Assembly (NCBI RefSeq): GCF_030814015.1
Contig: NZ_JAUSUL010000002.1
Span: forward strand, 1,054,001-1,118,000
Origin: Amorphus orientalis
GTDB taxonomy: Bacteria > Pseudomonadota > Alphaproteobacteria > Rhizobiales > Amorphaceae
Length of the DNA: 64,000 bases
Direction of reading: 5' to 3'
Position numbers and translations under genes: made by a program. A model generated the notes under the pieces. That model was not told the DNA's origin. It did not search any database and worked only from the letters and a program-made list of their open reading frames with translations. Below, piece after piece: positions 43,803-51,279 of the stretch (position 1 is the first letter of the stretch; each line of letters starts with the position of its first letter).

Positions 43803-44510
43803 TCACCGGTTGGCTTCGATCAGCTGAGACAGCCGGCCGATCTGGATCCCCTCCTTGAAATTGACCGGATCCAGCCAGGCTTCGAACCCGGCACGGACCG
43901 CCGGCCACTCGGAATCCAGAATGGAGAACCACGCGGTGTCGCGGTTGCGCCCCTTCGCCACGGAGGCCTGGCGGAACGTGCCCTCGTAGGAAAAGCCGTA
44001 GCGTTCCGCCGCCCGCTTCGACGGCGCGTTCAGCGCGTTGCATTTCCATTCATAGCGCCGATAGCCGAGCTCGTCGAAAGCGCGGCGCATGAGGAGATAT
44101 TGGGCTTCGGTCCCGGCCACGGATCGCTGCAGGGCGGGCGCATAGGCGATGTTGCCGACCTCGATCGATCCGTTGGCCGGATCGACGCGCAGATAGCCAG
44201 AGACCCCGACGGCCCGGCCGCTCTCCCGGTCGATAATTGCGAAATACACGTCGCTTTCGGCAAGCGCCGCGGTCTTTGCCCAATCGACATAGGCTTCCTC
44301 GCTCGCGAAGGGCCCGTAGGGCAGATAGGTCCACAGCACCCCGTCGGCATCCTCGCAAAAGGCGGCATAGAGGTCGGCGGCATGACGAACCGGATCGAGC
44401 GGCTCCAGTCGGCACGTCCGCCCATCGAGCGGCGTGCGAGGCGGCCGCGGCCGTTCGGTCCAGCCGGGGACTTCCGCACCGATCGGAAGATCTGCTGCGC
44501 TGTCGATCAT
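43803..44510 (-). CDS. GNAT-family N-acetyltransferase (RimJ/RimL-like)
   Basis: This 235-residue protein has the acetyl-CoA binding GNAT fold of the RimL type. The visible pieces are LDGRTCRLEPLDPVRHAADLYAAF, YFAIIDRESGRAVGVSGYLRVDPANGSIEVGNIAYAPALQRSVAGTEAQYLLMRRAFDELGYRRYEWKCNALNAPSKRAAERYGFSYEGTFRQ. The target is unknown. Its ATG overlaps the DUF421 stop by 4 bp (ATGA), so the two genes form an operon. Confidence 0.88.
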   Translation of the reverse strand: MIDSAADLPIGAEVPGWTERPRPPRTPLDGRTCRLEPLDPVRHAADLYAAFCEDADGVLWTYLPYGPFASEEAYVDWAKTAALAESDVYFAIIDRESGRAVGVSGYLRVDPANGSIEVGNIAYAPALQRSVAGTEAQYLLMRRAFDELGYRRYEWKCNALNAPSKRAAERYGFSYEGTFRQASVAKGRNRDTAWFSILDSEWPAVRAGFEAWLDPVNFKEGIQIGRLSQLIEANR

Positions 44511-45022
44511 TGAGCGCCCTTCCCTGTGACATTGGCGAGGGCGGTCGGAGGCGCATTCCCCTCCGGCAGCACGGAGAACGACCCATCGGTCTCCAGCACC
44601 ACGTAGCCCACGTCTTCCAGCCGCGCATATCCGCCTCCGCGGACCGCCGCAAGCATCTCTTCGGTGGCGACCCGCTCCTCGCGCATCGCCGCGCGGTCCA
44701 TGACGCCAGCCTCAAGCAGGAGACGCGGCCGCGACTTGACGACCGCCTGGAACGCTTCCGACCGGGTCGAGAGGCTTGCGACGACGAACTGAAGAAGAAC
44801 GAGAAGCCCGATCGCGATGCTGCCGCGCAAAAGGCTCACGTCGGTGGACAGCAGGACCGTGGCGAGGGTCGACCCGAGCGCGACCGTCACCACGAAATCG
44901 AAGGCGTTCATCTTCGCCAGCGTGCGCTTACCGGACAGGCGCAGCATTGCGACCAGCGCGAGATAGGCCAGTGCGCCGACGACCAGCGTATGAGCGATGT
45001 CAGGTCCGGACTGAAAGAACAT
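44507..45022 (-). CDS. DUF421 (YetF-like) membrane protein
   Basis: This 171-residue protein has three N-terminal hydrophobic segments (TLVVGALAYLALVAMLRL, FVVTVALGSTLATVLLS, GSIAIGLLVLLQFVVASL). The conserved YetF motif SGKRTLAKMNAFDFVVTVALGS follows the first. The C-terminal soluble domain ends LEDVGYVVLETDGSFSVLP. The function of the family is not established. The ATG at 45022 has AAGGAGG 7 bp upstream and is preferred over an in-frame start 30 bp earlier. Confidence 0.88.
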   Translation of the reverse strand: MFFQSGPDIAHTLVVGALAYLALVAMLRLSGKRTLAKMNAFDFVVTVALGSTLATVLLSTDVSLLRGSIAIGLLVLLQFVVASLSTRSEAFQAVVKSRPRLLLEAGVMDRAAMREERVATEEMLAAVRGGGYARLEDVGYVVLETDGSFSVLPEGNAPPTALANVTGKGAQ

Positions 45023-45095
45023 CTGCGCCTCCTTCGATTTCGTCACCAACATCGGGCGACCGCATTCGTTCGAAGGAAGGGGGGCGCCCAGTTCG

Positions 45096-45551
45096 TCAGG
45101 AACGCATGGCGCGGCGCACCATCTGGTCGAGGGACTGGAGAAAGCGCGAGCGATCGGCGCGGGAGAACGGCTTCGGTCCGCCGCCTGCCGCGAGCGGATT
45201 GGCCGCGCGCAGGTCGGCCATCAGGTCACGCATGCCGAGCATGTTGCCGATGTTGGCCTGGGTGAACGCCTCACCGTTGTGGCGGATCGCCTGGGCACCG
45301 GCCTCCAGGCAGCGGGCGGCCAGCGGAATGTCGCCGGTGACGCAGACATCGCCGGGCCCGATCCGCTCGGCGATCCACATGTCGGCCGCGTCAGCCCCTT
45401 CCGGGACGACGACCGTCTTCACCATCGGATCGCGGCTCGGACGGATGCCTCCGTTGGAGACGATGACCACCTCCAGGCCATGGCGCTCGGCGACCTTCAG
45501 GGTCTCGTCCTTCACCGGACAGGCGTCCGCGTCGATGTAGATGATGCTCAT
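45096..45551 (-). CDS. YaiI/YqxD family protein (DUF188)
   Basis: This 151-residue protein is of the UPF0178/DUF188 family, related to PIN-like folds. It has IYIDADACPVKDETLKVAERHGLEVVIVSN at the N terminus, GADAADMWIAERIGPGDVCVTGDIPLAARCLEAGA and IGNMLGMRDLMADLR. The conserved acidic residues suggest metal binding, but no biochemical role is established. It precedes the DUF421-GNAT pair on the same strand with a 73-bp gap. Confidence 0.9.
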   Translation of the reverse strand: MSIIYIDADACPVKDETLKVAERHGLEVVIVSNGGIRPSRDPMVKTVVVPEGADAADMWIAERIGPGDVCVTGDIPLAARCLEAGAQAIRHNGEAFTQANIGNMLGMRDLMADLRAANPLAAGGGPKPFSRADRSRFLQSLDQMVRRAMRS

Positions 45552-45671
45552 GCGCTCGTTATGCGCATATCAGACGAGCGCGCCAAGCCGCATTTCCGGT
45601 CCCTGAACCTCTTCGACTCAAGGCCGCGAAGGGGCTTGCACCGGCCGCATGGCACGCCCGGCTGGTTTTGC

Positions 45672-46049
45672 TCAGCGTCGCGGCGTCACGACGTTAAAAC
45701 CGGGCAGGATCTGCTGGCTCCTGTAGCCCTGCTTGTTCCGATACCCGTGCGCTGGAGCGTGAGCCGGCGGCCCCCGACGGAAATTCGGTCGCGAAGCAGG
45801 CGGGCCGGGCATCCGGTATGCGTCCCTCTCGAAACGGGGCCCTCGACTGTAACGGGGTCTGCGTTCGTAGCGAGGTCCACGATCGTAGCGCCGGCCCTGA
45901 TCGAAACCGCGCGCAGTCGGCGCCTGCCAGGCGCGCTGCTGATCGAATATGATGACCCCCCGCGTCTGCGGTGCGTTCTGCGCAGTGGCGGCTACCGGCG
46001 CAGCAGCAATCGCGGCGCCTAGTATCAAAGCCCATCTGATCCTGGACAT
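45672..46049 (-). CDS. Small secreted Arg/Tyr-rich protein
   Basis: This 125-residue protein has a clear signal peptide (MSRIRWALILGAAIAAAPVAATAQ). A basic, low-complexity middle region follows, made of RY(D/E/S)RGPR(Y/F)-type repeats, and then a Pro/Gly/Arg-rich tail ending ILPGFNVVTPRR. It resembles small exported proteins sometimes called RcnB-like or simply hypothetical in related bacteria, but the match is not good enough to name. The strong positive charge suggests binding to the cell envelope or to anionic polymers. Confidence 0.65.
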   Translation of the reverse strand: MSRIRWALILGAAIAAAPVAATAQNAPQTRGVIIFDQQRAWQAPTARGFDQGRRYDRGPRYERRPRYSRGPRFERDAYRMPGPPASRPNFRRGPPAHAPAHGYRNKQGYRSQQILPGFNVVTPRR

Positions 46050-46178
46050 AAAACCGTCCTCCTATCTCTACGCCCTTCGACACGAGATCTGAACAAGCAG
46101 ATCTGCGCCGAAAAGCCGGATGGGAAAGACCTGGCCCAGTCGGATGGTTCCCGCCTTAAGTGGGACTTCTTTGTGACC

Positions 46179-47660
46179 CTACTCCACGCCGAGCTTGGAC
46201 TTGACGATTTCGTTGACCGCCTGCGGGTTGGCCTTGCCGCCGGTTGCCTTCATCACCTGGCCGACGAACCAGCCGGCGAGCGTCGGCTTGGCCATGGCCT
46301 GCTCGACCTTGTCCGGGTTGGCGGCGATGACCTCGTCCACCGCCTTCTCGATGGCGCCGGTGTCGGTGACCTGCTTGAGGCCGCGCTCTTCGACGAGCTT
46401 CGCCGGATCGCCGCCCTCCGACCAGACGATCTCGAAAAGGTCCTTGGCGATCTTGCCGGAGATCGTCCCGTCGGAGATCAGGTCGACGATGCCGCCGAGC
46501 TGGGCGGAGGACACGGGGCTGTTCTCGATGTCGTAGCCTTCCTTGTTGAGGCGGCCGAACAGCTCGTTGATGACCCAGTTGGCGGCGAGCTTGGAATCGC
46601 GCCCCTCGGCGACGGCCTCGAAATAGGCCGCGGACGCCTTGTCGGAGATCAGCACGCCGGCATCGTAGGGCGTCAGGCCGTAGTCCTCGACGAAGCGCGC
46701 CTTCTTGGCGTCCGGCAGTTCCGGCAGGTTGGCGGCCAGCTCGTCCACGTCCGCCTGGGAGATCTCCAGCGGCAGCAGGTCCGGATCGGGGAAGTAGCGG
46801 TAGTCGTGCGCCTCTTCCTTGGACCGCATGGAGCGGGTCTCGCCGGTGCGGGCATCGAACAGCCGGGTTTCCTGATCGACGGTGCCGCCGTCCTCCAGGA
46901 TGCCCACCTGACGCCGCGCCTCGTACTCGATCGCCTGTCCGGCGAAGCGGATGGAGTTGACGTTCTTGATCTCGCAGCGCGTACCGAACGGATCGCCCGG
47001 CCGGCGGACCGAGACGTTGATGTCGGCGCGCAGGTTACCCTTCTCCATGTCGGCATCCGAGGTGCCGAGATAGCGCAGGATGGTGCGCAGCTTGGAGATG
47101 TAGGCCTTGGCCTCGTCGGCGGAGCGCATGTCCGGGCGCGAGACGATCTCCATCAGCGCGACGCCGGACCGGTTGAGGTCCACGAAGCTCTTGGTGGGGT
47201 GCTGGTCGTGCATGGACTTGCCGGCATCCTGTTCCAGATGCACGCGCTCGATGCCGACCTCGACCACGGATCCGTCGGGCATGTCGACATAGACGATGCC
47301 CTCGCCCACCACCGGATACTGGTACTGGGAGATCTGGTAGCCCTGGGGCAGGTCCGGATAGAAATAGTTCTTCCGGTCGAACCGCGAAAAAAGGTTGATC
47401 TGGGCCTTGAGGCCGAGGCCGGTGCGGACCGCCTGGCGGACGCATTCGGCGTTGATGACCGGCAGCATGCCCGGCATCGCCGCATCGACCAGCGAGACGT
47501 GGCTGTTGGGCTCCGCCCCGAAGGCGGTGGACGAGCCGGAGAAGAGCTTGGACTCGGTCTGGACCTGGGCGTGAACCTCCAGCCCGATGACGATTTCCCA
47601 GTCGCCCGTCGCGCCCTTGATGATGGAGCCGGGCCGCTTCTCCAGAACCGCTTCGTTCAT
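46179..47660 (-). CDS. gatB: Aspartyl/glutamyl-tRNA amidotransferase subunit B
   Basis: GatB is the kinase/tRNA-binding subunit of GatCAB, which converts Glu-tRNA(Gln) and Asp-tRNA(Asn) to the amide forms. The 493-residue protein has the signature [26 protein letters not shown], with [22 protein letters not shown]. It also has [28 protein letters not shown]-like [11 protein letters not shown], the [21 protein letters not shown] block and the C-terminal YqeY-like domain. The ATG at 47660 is chosen as the conserved start; longer in-frame extensions are not conserved. gatA and gatC are not adjacent. Confidence 0.95.
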   Translation of the reverse strand: MNEAVLEKRPGSIIKGATGDWEIVIGLEVHAQVQTESKLFSGSSTAFGAEPNSHVSLVDAAMPGMLPVINAECVRQAVRTGLGLKAQINLFSRFDRKNYFYPDLPQGYQISQYQYPVVGEGIVYVDMPDGSVVEVGIERVHLEQDAGKSMHDQHPTKSFVDLNRSGVALMEIVSRPDMRSADEAKAYISKLRTILRYLGTSDADMEKGNLRADINVSVRRPGDPFGTRCEIKNVNSIRFAGQAIEYEARRQVGILEDGGTVDQETRLFDARTGETRSMRSKEEAHDYRYFPDPDLLPLEISQADVDELAANLPELPDAKKARFVEDYGLTPYDAGVLISDKASAAYFEAVAEGRDSKLAANWVINELFGRLNKEGYDIENSPVSSAQLGGIVDLISDGTISGKIAKDLFEIVWSEGGDPAKLVEERGLKQVTDTGAIEKAVDEVIAANPDKVEQAMAKPTLAGWFVGQVMKATGGKANPQAVNEIVKSKLGVE

Positions 47661-47900
47661 GATCGTCTCAACCGCCTTTCGCTGACGCCGTGCCGGGGTC
47701 TCAACAGACCGCGCCGCCACGCCGTTTCGCACTCGTCTGGGCCATCCGATCGTATCCGGTCAAGTCCGGCCGCGCACGGAGTTTGGTCGGCGCTTGCCCT
47801 GGCCGGCGCGATCGGCTTCACTTCGCGGCCTCAAGACGGGCGAACCGGACCGGTTTCCGCCCCATTCCGTCCGCCGTCATGCCGCAACCGGAGCCCCCCG

Positions 47901-48137
47901 ATGAAGCCCTTCTTCGTGATGATCAAATGCGAGCTCGGCAAGGCCTACGAAGTGGCCAACGACATCGCCGACGCCGAAATCGCCTCCGAGATCTACTCCA
48001 CCGCGGGCGACTACGATCTCCTGGTGAAATTCTATCTGGAGGACGGCCAGGACGTCGGCAAGTTCATGAACGAGAAGCTGCACTCCATCCCGCATATCCG
48101 CGACACCCGCACCATCATCACCTTCAAGGCGTTCTGA
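47901..48137 (+). CDS. Stand-alone Lrp/AsnC ligand-binding (RAM) domain protein
   Basis: This 78-residue protein is a bare RAM domain: FFVMIKCELGKAYEVANDIADAEIASEIYSTAGDYDLLVKFYLEDGQDVGKFMNEKLHSIPHIRDTRTIITFKAF. The HTH of full Lrp proteins is missing. Such SraA-like proteins fold as dimers or decamers and bind amino acids; a role in gene control through partnership with HTH regulators is possible but unproven. Its stop overlaps the next ATG by one base (TGATG). It is divergent from gatB. Confidence 0.85.
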   Translation: MKPFFVMIKCELGKAYEVANDIADAEIASEIYSTAGDYDLLVKFYLEDGQDVGKFMNEKLHSIPHIRDTRTIITFKAF

Positions 48138-48703
48138 TGCCCGCGGCTCGTACCGGTTCGGTGCGTGCGACTGCCAAGTGTGCCCTGGCTGTACCGGCCA
48201 GTCTCGCGCTTTGGGCAATGGCAACCCCGGCGGCGGCCCAGGAGGTCACCATCGGCGCCTATGCGTGCCAAGCCGACCGGGCCGTCTCGATCCGCGAGCA
48301 GGAGAGCGGCGATCCGGTGAGCGGCGGCGAGAGCCCGGTCGCGCCGGACTTCCGGTTACTGATCGCGGAGGCCGATCCGGCGGACAATTTCACCAACTGC
48401 CTCGGAGCCGCCAGCGCCGACAGCAACGCCATCATCGACTTCTGTCAGGAAACGGACGCGCCGTTCTATACCGCGACGTTGACCGATCGCCCGGAACCGT
48501 CCTTCGCGACCCTTTTTGCGGGCGATCAGCGGATTGGATCCGGCGGGCGCACGATCTTCCGCAACGGGCCCTCGATGCTGGATTTCCGTCCGGGGCGGGG
48601 CGACTTCCGCTACACCCTCTTCTATTCGGAGCCCCAGGTCTTTTCCGACGGCCTGGCGTTCGACTTCGTCACCGAACAGGGCCACTGCCGGAAGGCGGAC
48701 TGA
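48137..48703 (+). CDS. Uncharacterised secreted protein
   Basis: This 188-residue product has a signal peptide (ending near LWAMATPAAAQ) and four Cys residues in the mature part (YACQAD, NCLGAA, DFCQE, GHCRK) that could form two disulfides. It resembles no family I can name. It overlaps the RAM-domain gene stop by one base, so the two are translationally coupled even though one product is cytoplasmic and the other exported. Confidence 0.65.
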   Translation: MPAARTGSVRATAKCALAVPASLALWAMATPAAAQEVTIGAYACQADRAVSIREQESGDPVSGGESPVAPDFRLLIAEADPADNFTNCLGAASADSNAIIDFCQETDAPFYTATLTDRPEPSFATLFAGDQRIGSGGRTIFRNGPSMLDFRPGRGDFRYTLFYSEPQVFSDGLAFDFVTEQGHCRKAD

Positions 48704-48867
48704 CCTGCGTTGGTGGACGATGCGAGGATGGCGCTCGCGGTCGAGGAAATGAAGACACCCGGCGAGCGCGTTGCCGACGGCGGCCGGAAGGTCGTGCTGT
48801 GGCTCAACACCCCACCCCTTCCCTCACCGACAGCGCCGTGGCGCGGCTCGAGCCGGGCTGAAACGCT

Positions 48868-49332
48868 TCACAGCGCGGCAAGCGCCGGAAACCGGTCCAG
48901 AAAGGCCCGCGCCCGCGGCAGGGCGTCCTGAAAGTACTCGCTCGGCCCCCTGAGCCAGAGGCCGTCGATCTGCCGCGAAGCCGGTCCTGCAATCAGGATC
49001 TCGGCATCGAGCGTCTCCAGGGTCGCATCCCAGCCCGGATGATGGAGACGCGCGCGCCGCCAATAATGGGACAGCAGTCGGCCGCGATCGCACACGCCGT
49101 GATAATCGAACGCGCGGACGCCGTCGGTCGCGAAGATGTGGTTGCCCGTATGGCCGGCGGCCGGCTTGATCCAGACCGCCTGCCAGCCCTTTTCCCCATG
49201 CTGCTCCAAGAAGGCATAGGCCAGGATGTGGCAGGCGCCGCAGGCGAAAAACACCCGGTCGGGCAACGCCCACCGCCTGGCAAGATCTCGCTTTGGGCAG
49301 TTGGGGGTGCGAATGGCGTACACGGGTGCCAT
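48868..49332 (-). CDS. Conserved protein of unknown function
   Basis: This 154-residue protein has no signal peptide. It contains RTPNCPKRDLARRWALPDRVFFACGACHILAYAFLEQHG with four cysteines or near-cysteine motifs (NCP, CGAC), GHTGNHIFATDGVRAFDYHGVC and a C-terminal LRGPSEYFQDALPRARAFLDRFP. It reads as a real coding region, but I cannot assign a function. It is divergent from the MOSC gene with a 77-bp spacer. The CGACH segment looks like a heme or metal site but does not match the CXXCH order for heme c in a secreted protein, since no signal peptide is present. Confidence 0.65.
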   Translation of the reverse strand: MAPVYAIRTPNCPKRDLARRWALPDRVFFACGACHILAYAFLEQHGEKGWQAVWIKPAAGHTGNHIFATDGVRAFDYHGVCDRGRLLSHYWRRARLHHPGWDATLETLDAEILIAGPASRQIDGLWLRGPSEYFQDALPRARAFLDRFPALAAL

Positions 49333-49409
49333 GGTCCTGTATGGGGTCGATAGTCTATCCTGATTCGGCCCCCGGCCTTCCCAACCGAACGCAACTGGAT
49401 CCCTGTCTT

Positions 49410-49955
49410 ATGGCCACCGCCACCATCGTCGCCGTCAACCGGTCCGCCCGGCACTCCTTTTCCAAAACCTCCGAGGAGGGGATCACCCTGATCGAAGGGA
49501 TCGGGGTGAAAGGCGACGCGCACGCCGGCGAGACGGTGAAGCATCTGGCCGACATGGTCCGGGATCCGAACCGGCCCAATCTGCGGCAGGTCCACCTGAT
49601 CCAGTCGGAGCTGTTCGCGGAAATGGCCGAAAAAGGCTATCAGCTCGCTCCCGGCTCGATGGGCGAGAACATCACCACCGCCGGGCTCGACCTGCTTGCC
49701 CTGCCGCTCGGCGCCCGGCTCCAGCTCGGCGAGACCGCGGTCGTGGAACTCACCGGCCTGCGCAATCCGTGCGCGAAGATCAACGGGCTCGGCAAGGACC
49801 TGATGAAGGAAATGGTCGCGCGCGATGCCGGCGGCAATCTGGTGCGAAAGACCGGCGTGATGAGCGTTGTCCTGTTCGGTGGGACCGTGCGGGCCGGCGA
49901 CCCGATCCACATCCACATGCCGGAAGAGGACCACATCCCCCTCCCCGTGCTGTAG
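49410..49955 (+). CDS. MOSC domain protein
   Basis: This 181-residue protein is a single MOSC domain, the sulfur-carrier fold found at the C terminus of molybdenum cofactor sulfurase and in YiiM-like reductases. It has GIGVKGDAHAGETVKHLAD near residue 31-49, LAPGSMGENITTAGLDLLALPLGARLQLGETAVVELTGLRNPCAKINGL, where the Cys in RNPC is the conserved residue, and RKTGVMSVVLFGGTVRAGD. Single-domain members may transfer sulfur or bind molybdenum cofactor; the substrate is unknown. Confidence 0.87.
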   Translation: MATATIVAVNRSARHSFSKTSEEGITLIEGIGVKGDAHAGETVKHLADMVRDPNRPNLRQVHLIQSELFAEMAEKGYQLAPGSMGENITTAGLDLLALPLGARLQLGETAVVELTGLRNPCAKINGLGKDLMKEMVARDAGGNLVRKTGVMSVVLFGGTVRAGDPIHIHMPEEDHIPLPVL

Positions 49956-49996
49956 CCGAAGCATCCGGCTTACCGGCTTGGCGGACGCGTCGCCTT

Positions 49997-50016
49997 TTCA
50001 TTTCATCTGAAACGAT
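49997..50016. promoter_or_regulatory. Upstream operator copy of the VOC gene promoter
   Basis: TTCATTTCA-TC-TGAAACGAT is an inverted repeat with 9-bp arms and a 2-bp spacer. It differs from the downstream copy at one position in each arm. It lies just upstream of the -35 hexamer TTGAAG (50022-50027). Centre-to-centre distance to the second copy is 52 bp, about five helical turns, so two dimers would sit on the same DNA face. Confidence 0.75.
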
Positions 50017-50021
50017 TTTAA

Positions 50022-50050
50022 TTGAAGCCGCCGCTTGATGGCGCTATATT
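50022..50050 (+). promoter_or_regulatory. Promoter of the VOC gene
   Basis: -35 TTGAAG (50022-50027) and -10 TATATT (50045-50050) are separated by exactly 17 bp, a good sigma-70-type promoter. Transcription would start near 50056 inside the downstream operator, leaving a leader of about 25 nt before the ATG at 50081. Confidence 0.72.
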
Positions 50051-50068
50051 CGTTTCAAATGAAACGAA
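50049..50068. promoter_or_regulatory. Downstream operator copy of the VOC gene promoter
   Basis: TTCGTTTCA-AA-TGAAACGAA has perfect 9-bp arms around a 2-bp spacer. It overlaps the end of the -10 and the expected start site, so binding should block transcription. The geometry suits a MarR- or TetR-type dimer, but no such gene is adjacent. Confidence 0.82.
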
Positions 50069-50080
50069 TGGAGGATGTCC

Positions 50081-50638
50081 ATGACCGCTCCCGCCCTGAA
50101 GATCGACCAGATCCATCACGTCGCCTATCGCTGCAAGGACGCCAAGGAGACGGTCGAGTTCTACACCAAGATGCTCAACATGGACTTCGTGCTGGCCATT
50201 GCCGAGGACCACGTGCCGTCGACCCATGAGCCCGATCCGTACATGCATCTCTTTCTGGATGCCGGGAACGGCAACGTGCTCGCCTTCTTCGAGCTGCCGA
50301 CCAAGCCGGAGATGGGCCGCGACGAGAACACGCCGAAATGGGTCCAGCACATCGCCTTCAAGGTGAAGGACCGCGACACGCTGGTCGCCTTCAAGGAGCA
50401 TCTGGAGGCAAACGGGATCGAGGTTCTCGGCGTGACCGATCACTCGATCTTCCATTCTATCTATTTCTTCGATCCGAACGGCCACCGCATCGAGCTGGCG
50501 TGCCCGGATCCGGAGGAAGAGCAGATGCTCAAGCGCCTCGACGAGGTGAAGTGGGACATGCTTGAGGAATGGTCGCGCACCAAGAAGGCGCCGAAGCACG
50601 CCGACTGGCTGCACGCCAAGGAACTGGAGAAGGCGTAA
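50081..50638 (+). CDS. VOC-superfamily (glyoxalase/dioxygenase-like) protein
   Basis: This 185-residue protein has the vicinal oxygen chelate fold with paired beta-alpha-beta modules. Module 1 starts IDQIHHVAYRCKDAKETVEFYTKMLNMDFVLAIAEDHVPS; module 2 starts WVQHIAFKVKDRDTLVAFKEHLEANGIEVLGVTDH and ends SIYFFDPNGHRIELACPD. The His and Glu residues (HHVAYR, FFDPNGHRIEL) fit metal-ligand positions. It is probably a lyase, dioxygenase or isomerase; the substrate is unknown. GGAGG lies 6 bp before the ATG at 50081, preferred over an ATG at 50075. The promoter is flanked by twin operators. Confidence 0.83.
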   Translation: MTAPALKIDQIHHVAYRCKDAKETVEFYTKMLNMDFVLAIAEDHVPSTHEPDPYMHLFLDAGNGNVLAFFELPTKPEMGRDENTPKWVQHIAFKVKDRDTLVAFKEHLEANGIEVLGVTDHSIFHSIYFFDPNGHRIELACPDPEEEQMLKRLDEVKWDMLEEWSRTKKAPKHADWLHAKELEKA

Positions 50639-50670
50639 GCCTCGCCCCACATCCAACGCCTTTGACGTCC

Positions 50671-50704
50671 GGCCGGCCCCCTTTCGGGTCGGCCGTTCTT
50701 ATTT
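50671..50704 (+). terminator. Terminator of the VOC gene
   Basis: The stem GGCCGGCCC (50671-50679) pairs with GGGTCGGCC (50686-50694), with one G-U pair, across a 6-nt loop. It is followed by GTTCTTATTT. It lies 33 bp after the stop codon. Confidence 0.7.
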
Positions 50705-50746
50705 GCAGTTCCGAACGCCCGTCTGGTCCGCGAACGCGCCGGGGCG

Positions 50747-51181
50747 CTATTCGCTGTCTTTCGGCACCTGAATGGATTCAAGATAGGCCAGGAAGACGCC
50801 GATCGTCCCCGGATCCCACGCCACCTCGGGCATGTCATCGTGGCCGGTCACGATGCCTTCCGCGAGCGATTCCTGGAGATAGCGGACCGGATAGTTCCAC
50901 CCCAGGGTGCGGAACGGCGGGGCTTCGGCCAGCGGGCTTTCGTCTTCGAGACCGGTGGCATGACAGCCGCCGCAATTGCCTATGGCAAGCGCCCGCCCCT
51001 CGGCCACGGCATCCGGCGATGCGGCCGCCTCGTCCATCGGCGTCGGGCCGTCCGGCGCCGCCTCTGCATCGGAGACCTCAGGAGCCGATGGGGTGGCGTC
51101 CTGAGCGTTGACTGGCTGCCAGAACAGGGCCGTTGCCAGGACGAGCCCTCCCGCAAGCCCGAGGAGTCGTGTCGTGCGCAT
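50747..51181 (-). CDS. Small exported c-type cytochrome
   Basis: This 144-residue protein has a signal peptide (MRTTRLLGLAGGLVLATALFWQPVNA), an acidic Ala/Pro-rich linker of about 35 residues and one class I cytochrome c domain. The heme-binding motif is CGGCH (Cys70-His74), and the probable axial Met is in HDDMPEV near residue 122. It acts as a periplasmic electron carrier, but the partner is unknown. It is the neighbour of the photolyase, with no evident functional link. The ATG at 51181 is favoured; an upstream in-frame ATG is at 51202. Confidence 0.85.
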   Translation of the reverse strand: MRTTRLLGLAGGLVLATALFWQPVNAQDATPSAPEVSDAEAAPDGPTPMDEAAASPDAVAEGRALAIGNCGGCHATGLEDESPLAEAPPFRTLGWNYPVRYLQESLAEGIVTGHDDMPEVAWDPGTIGVFLAYLESIQVPKDSE

Positions 51182-51279
51182 TGCCGCGAATCCCTCTCCC
51201 ATTGAGGCGCGACATTCGCATGATTCCAGACAGGGCGTCGACGCCGGCCGGACGGAGCAGACACAAGCCAGGGCCTGCA

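Noticed and set aside
46173-48137. Plus-strand open frame of 654 codons
   Set aside because: Most of it is antisense to gatB. Only its last 78 codons, from the ATG at 47901, are a real gene (RAM domain).
48704-48867. Short plus-strand frame beginning with a plausible MALAVEEMKTPGERVADG-like segment
   Set aside because: It lacks a ribosome site, runs into low-complexity sequence and overlaps the 3' end of the gene on the other strand; it may be a relic but cannot be supported.
48868-49332. CGACH-like motif as a possible heme c site
   Set aside because: The protein has no signal peptide and the rest does not resemble a cytochrome.
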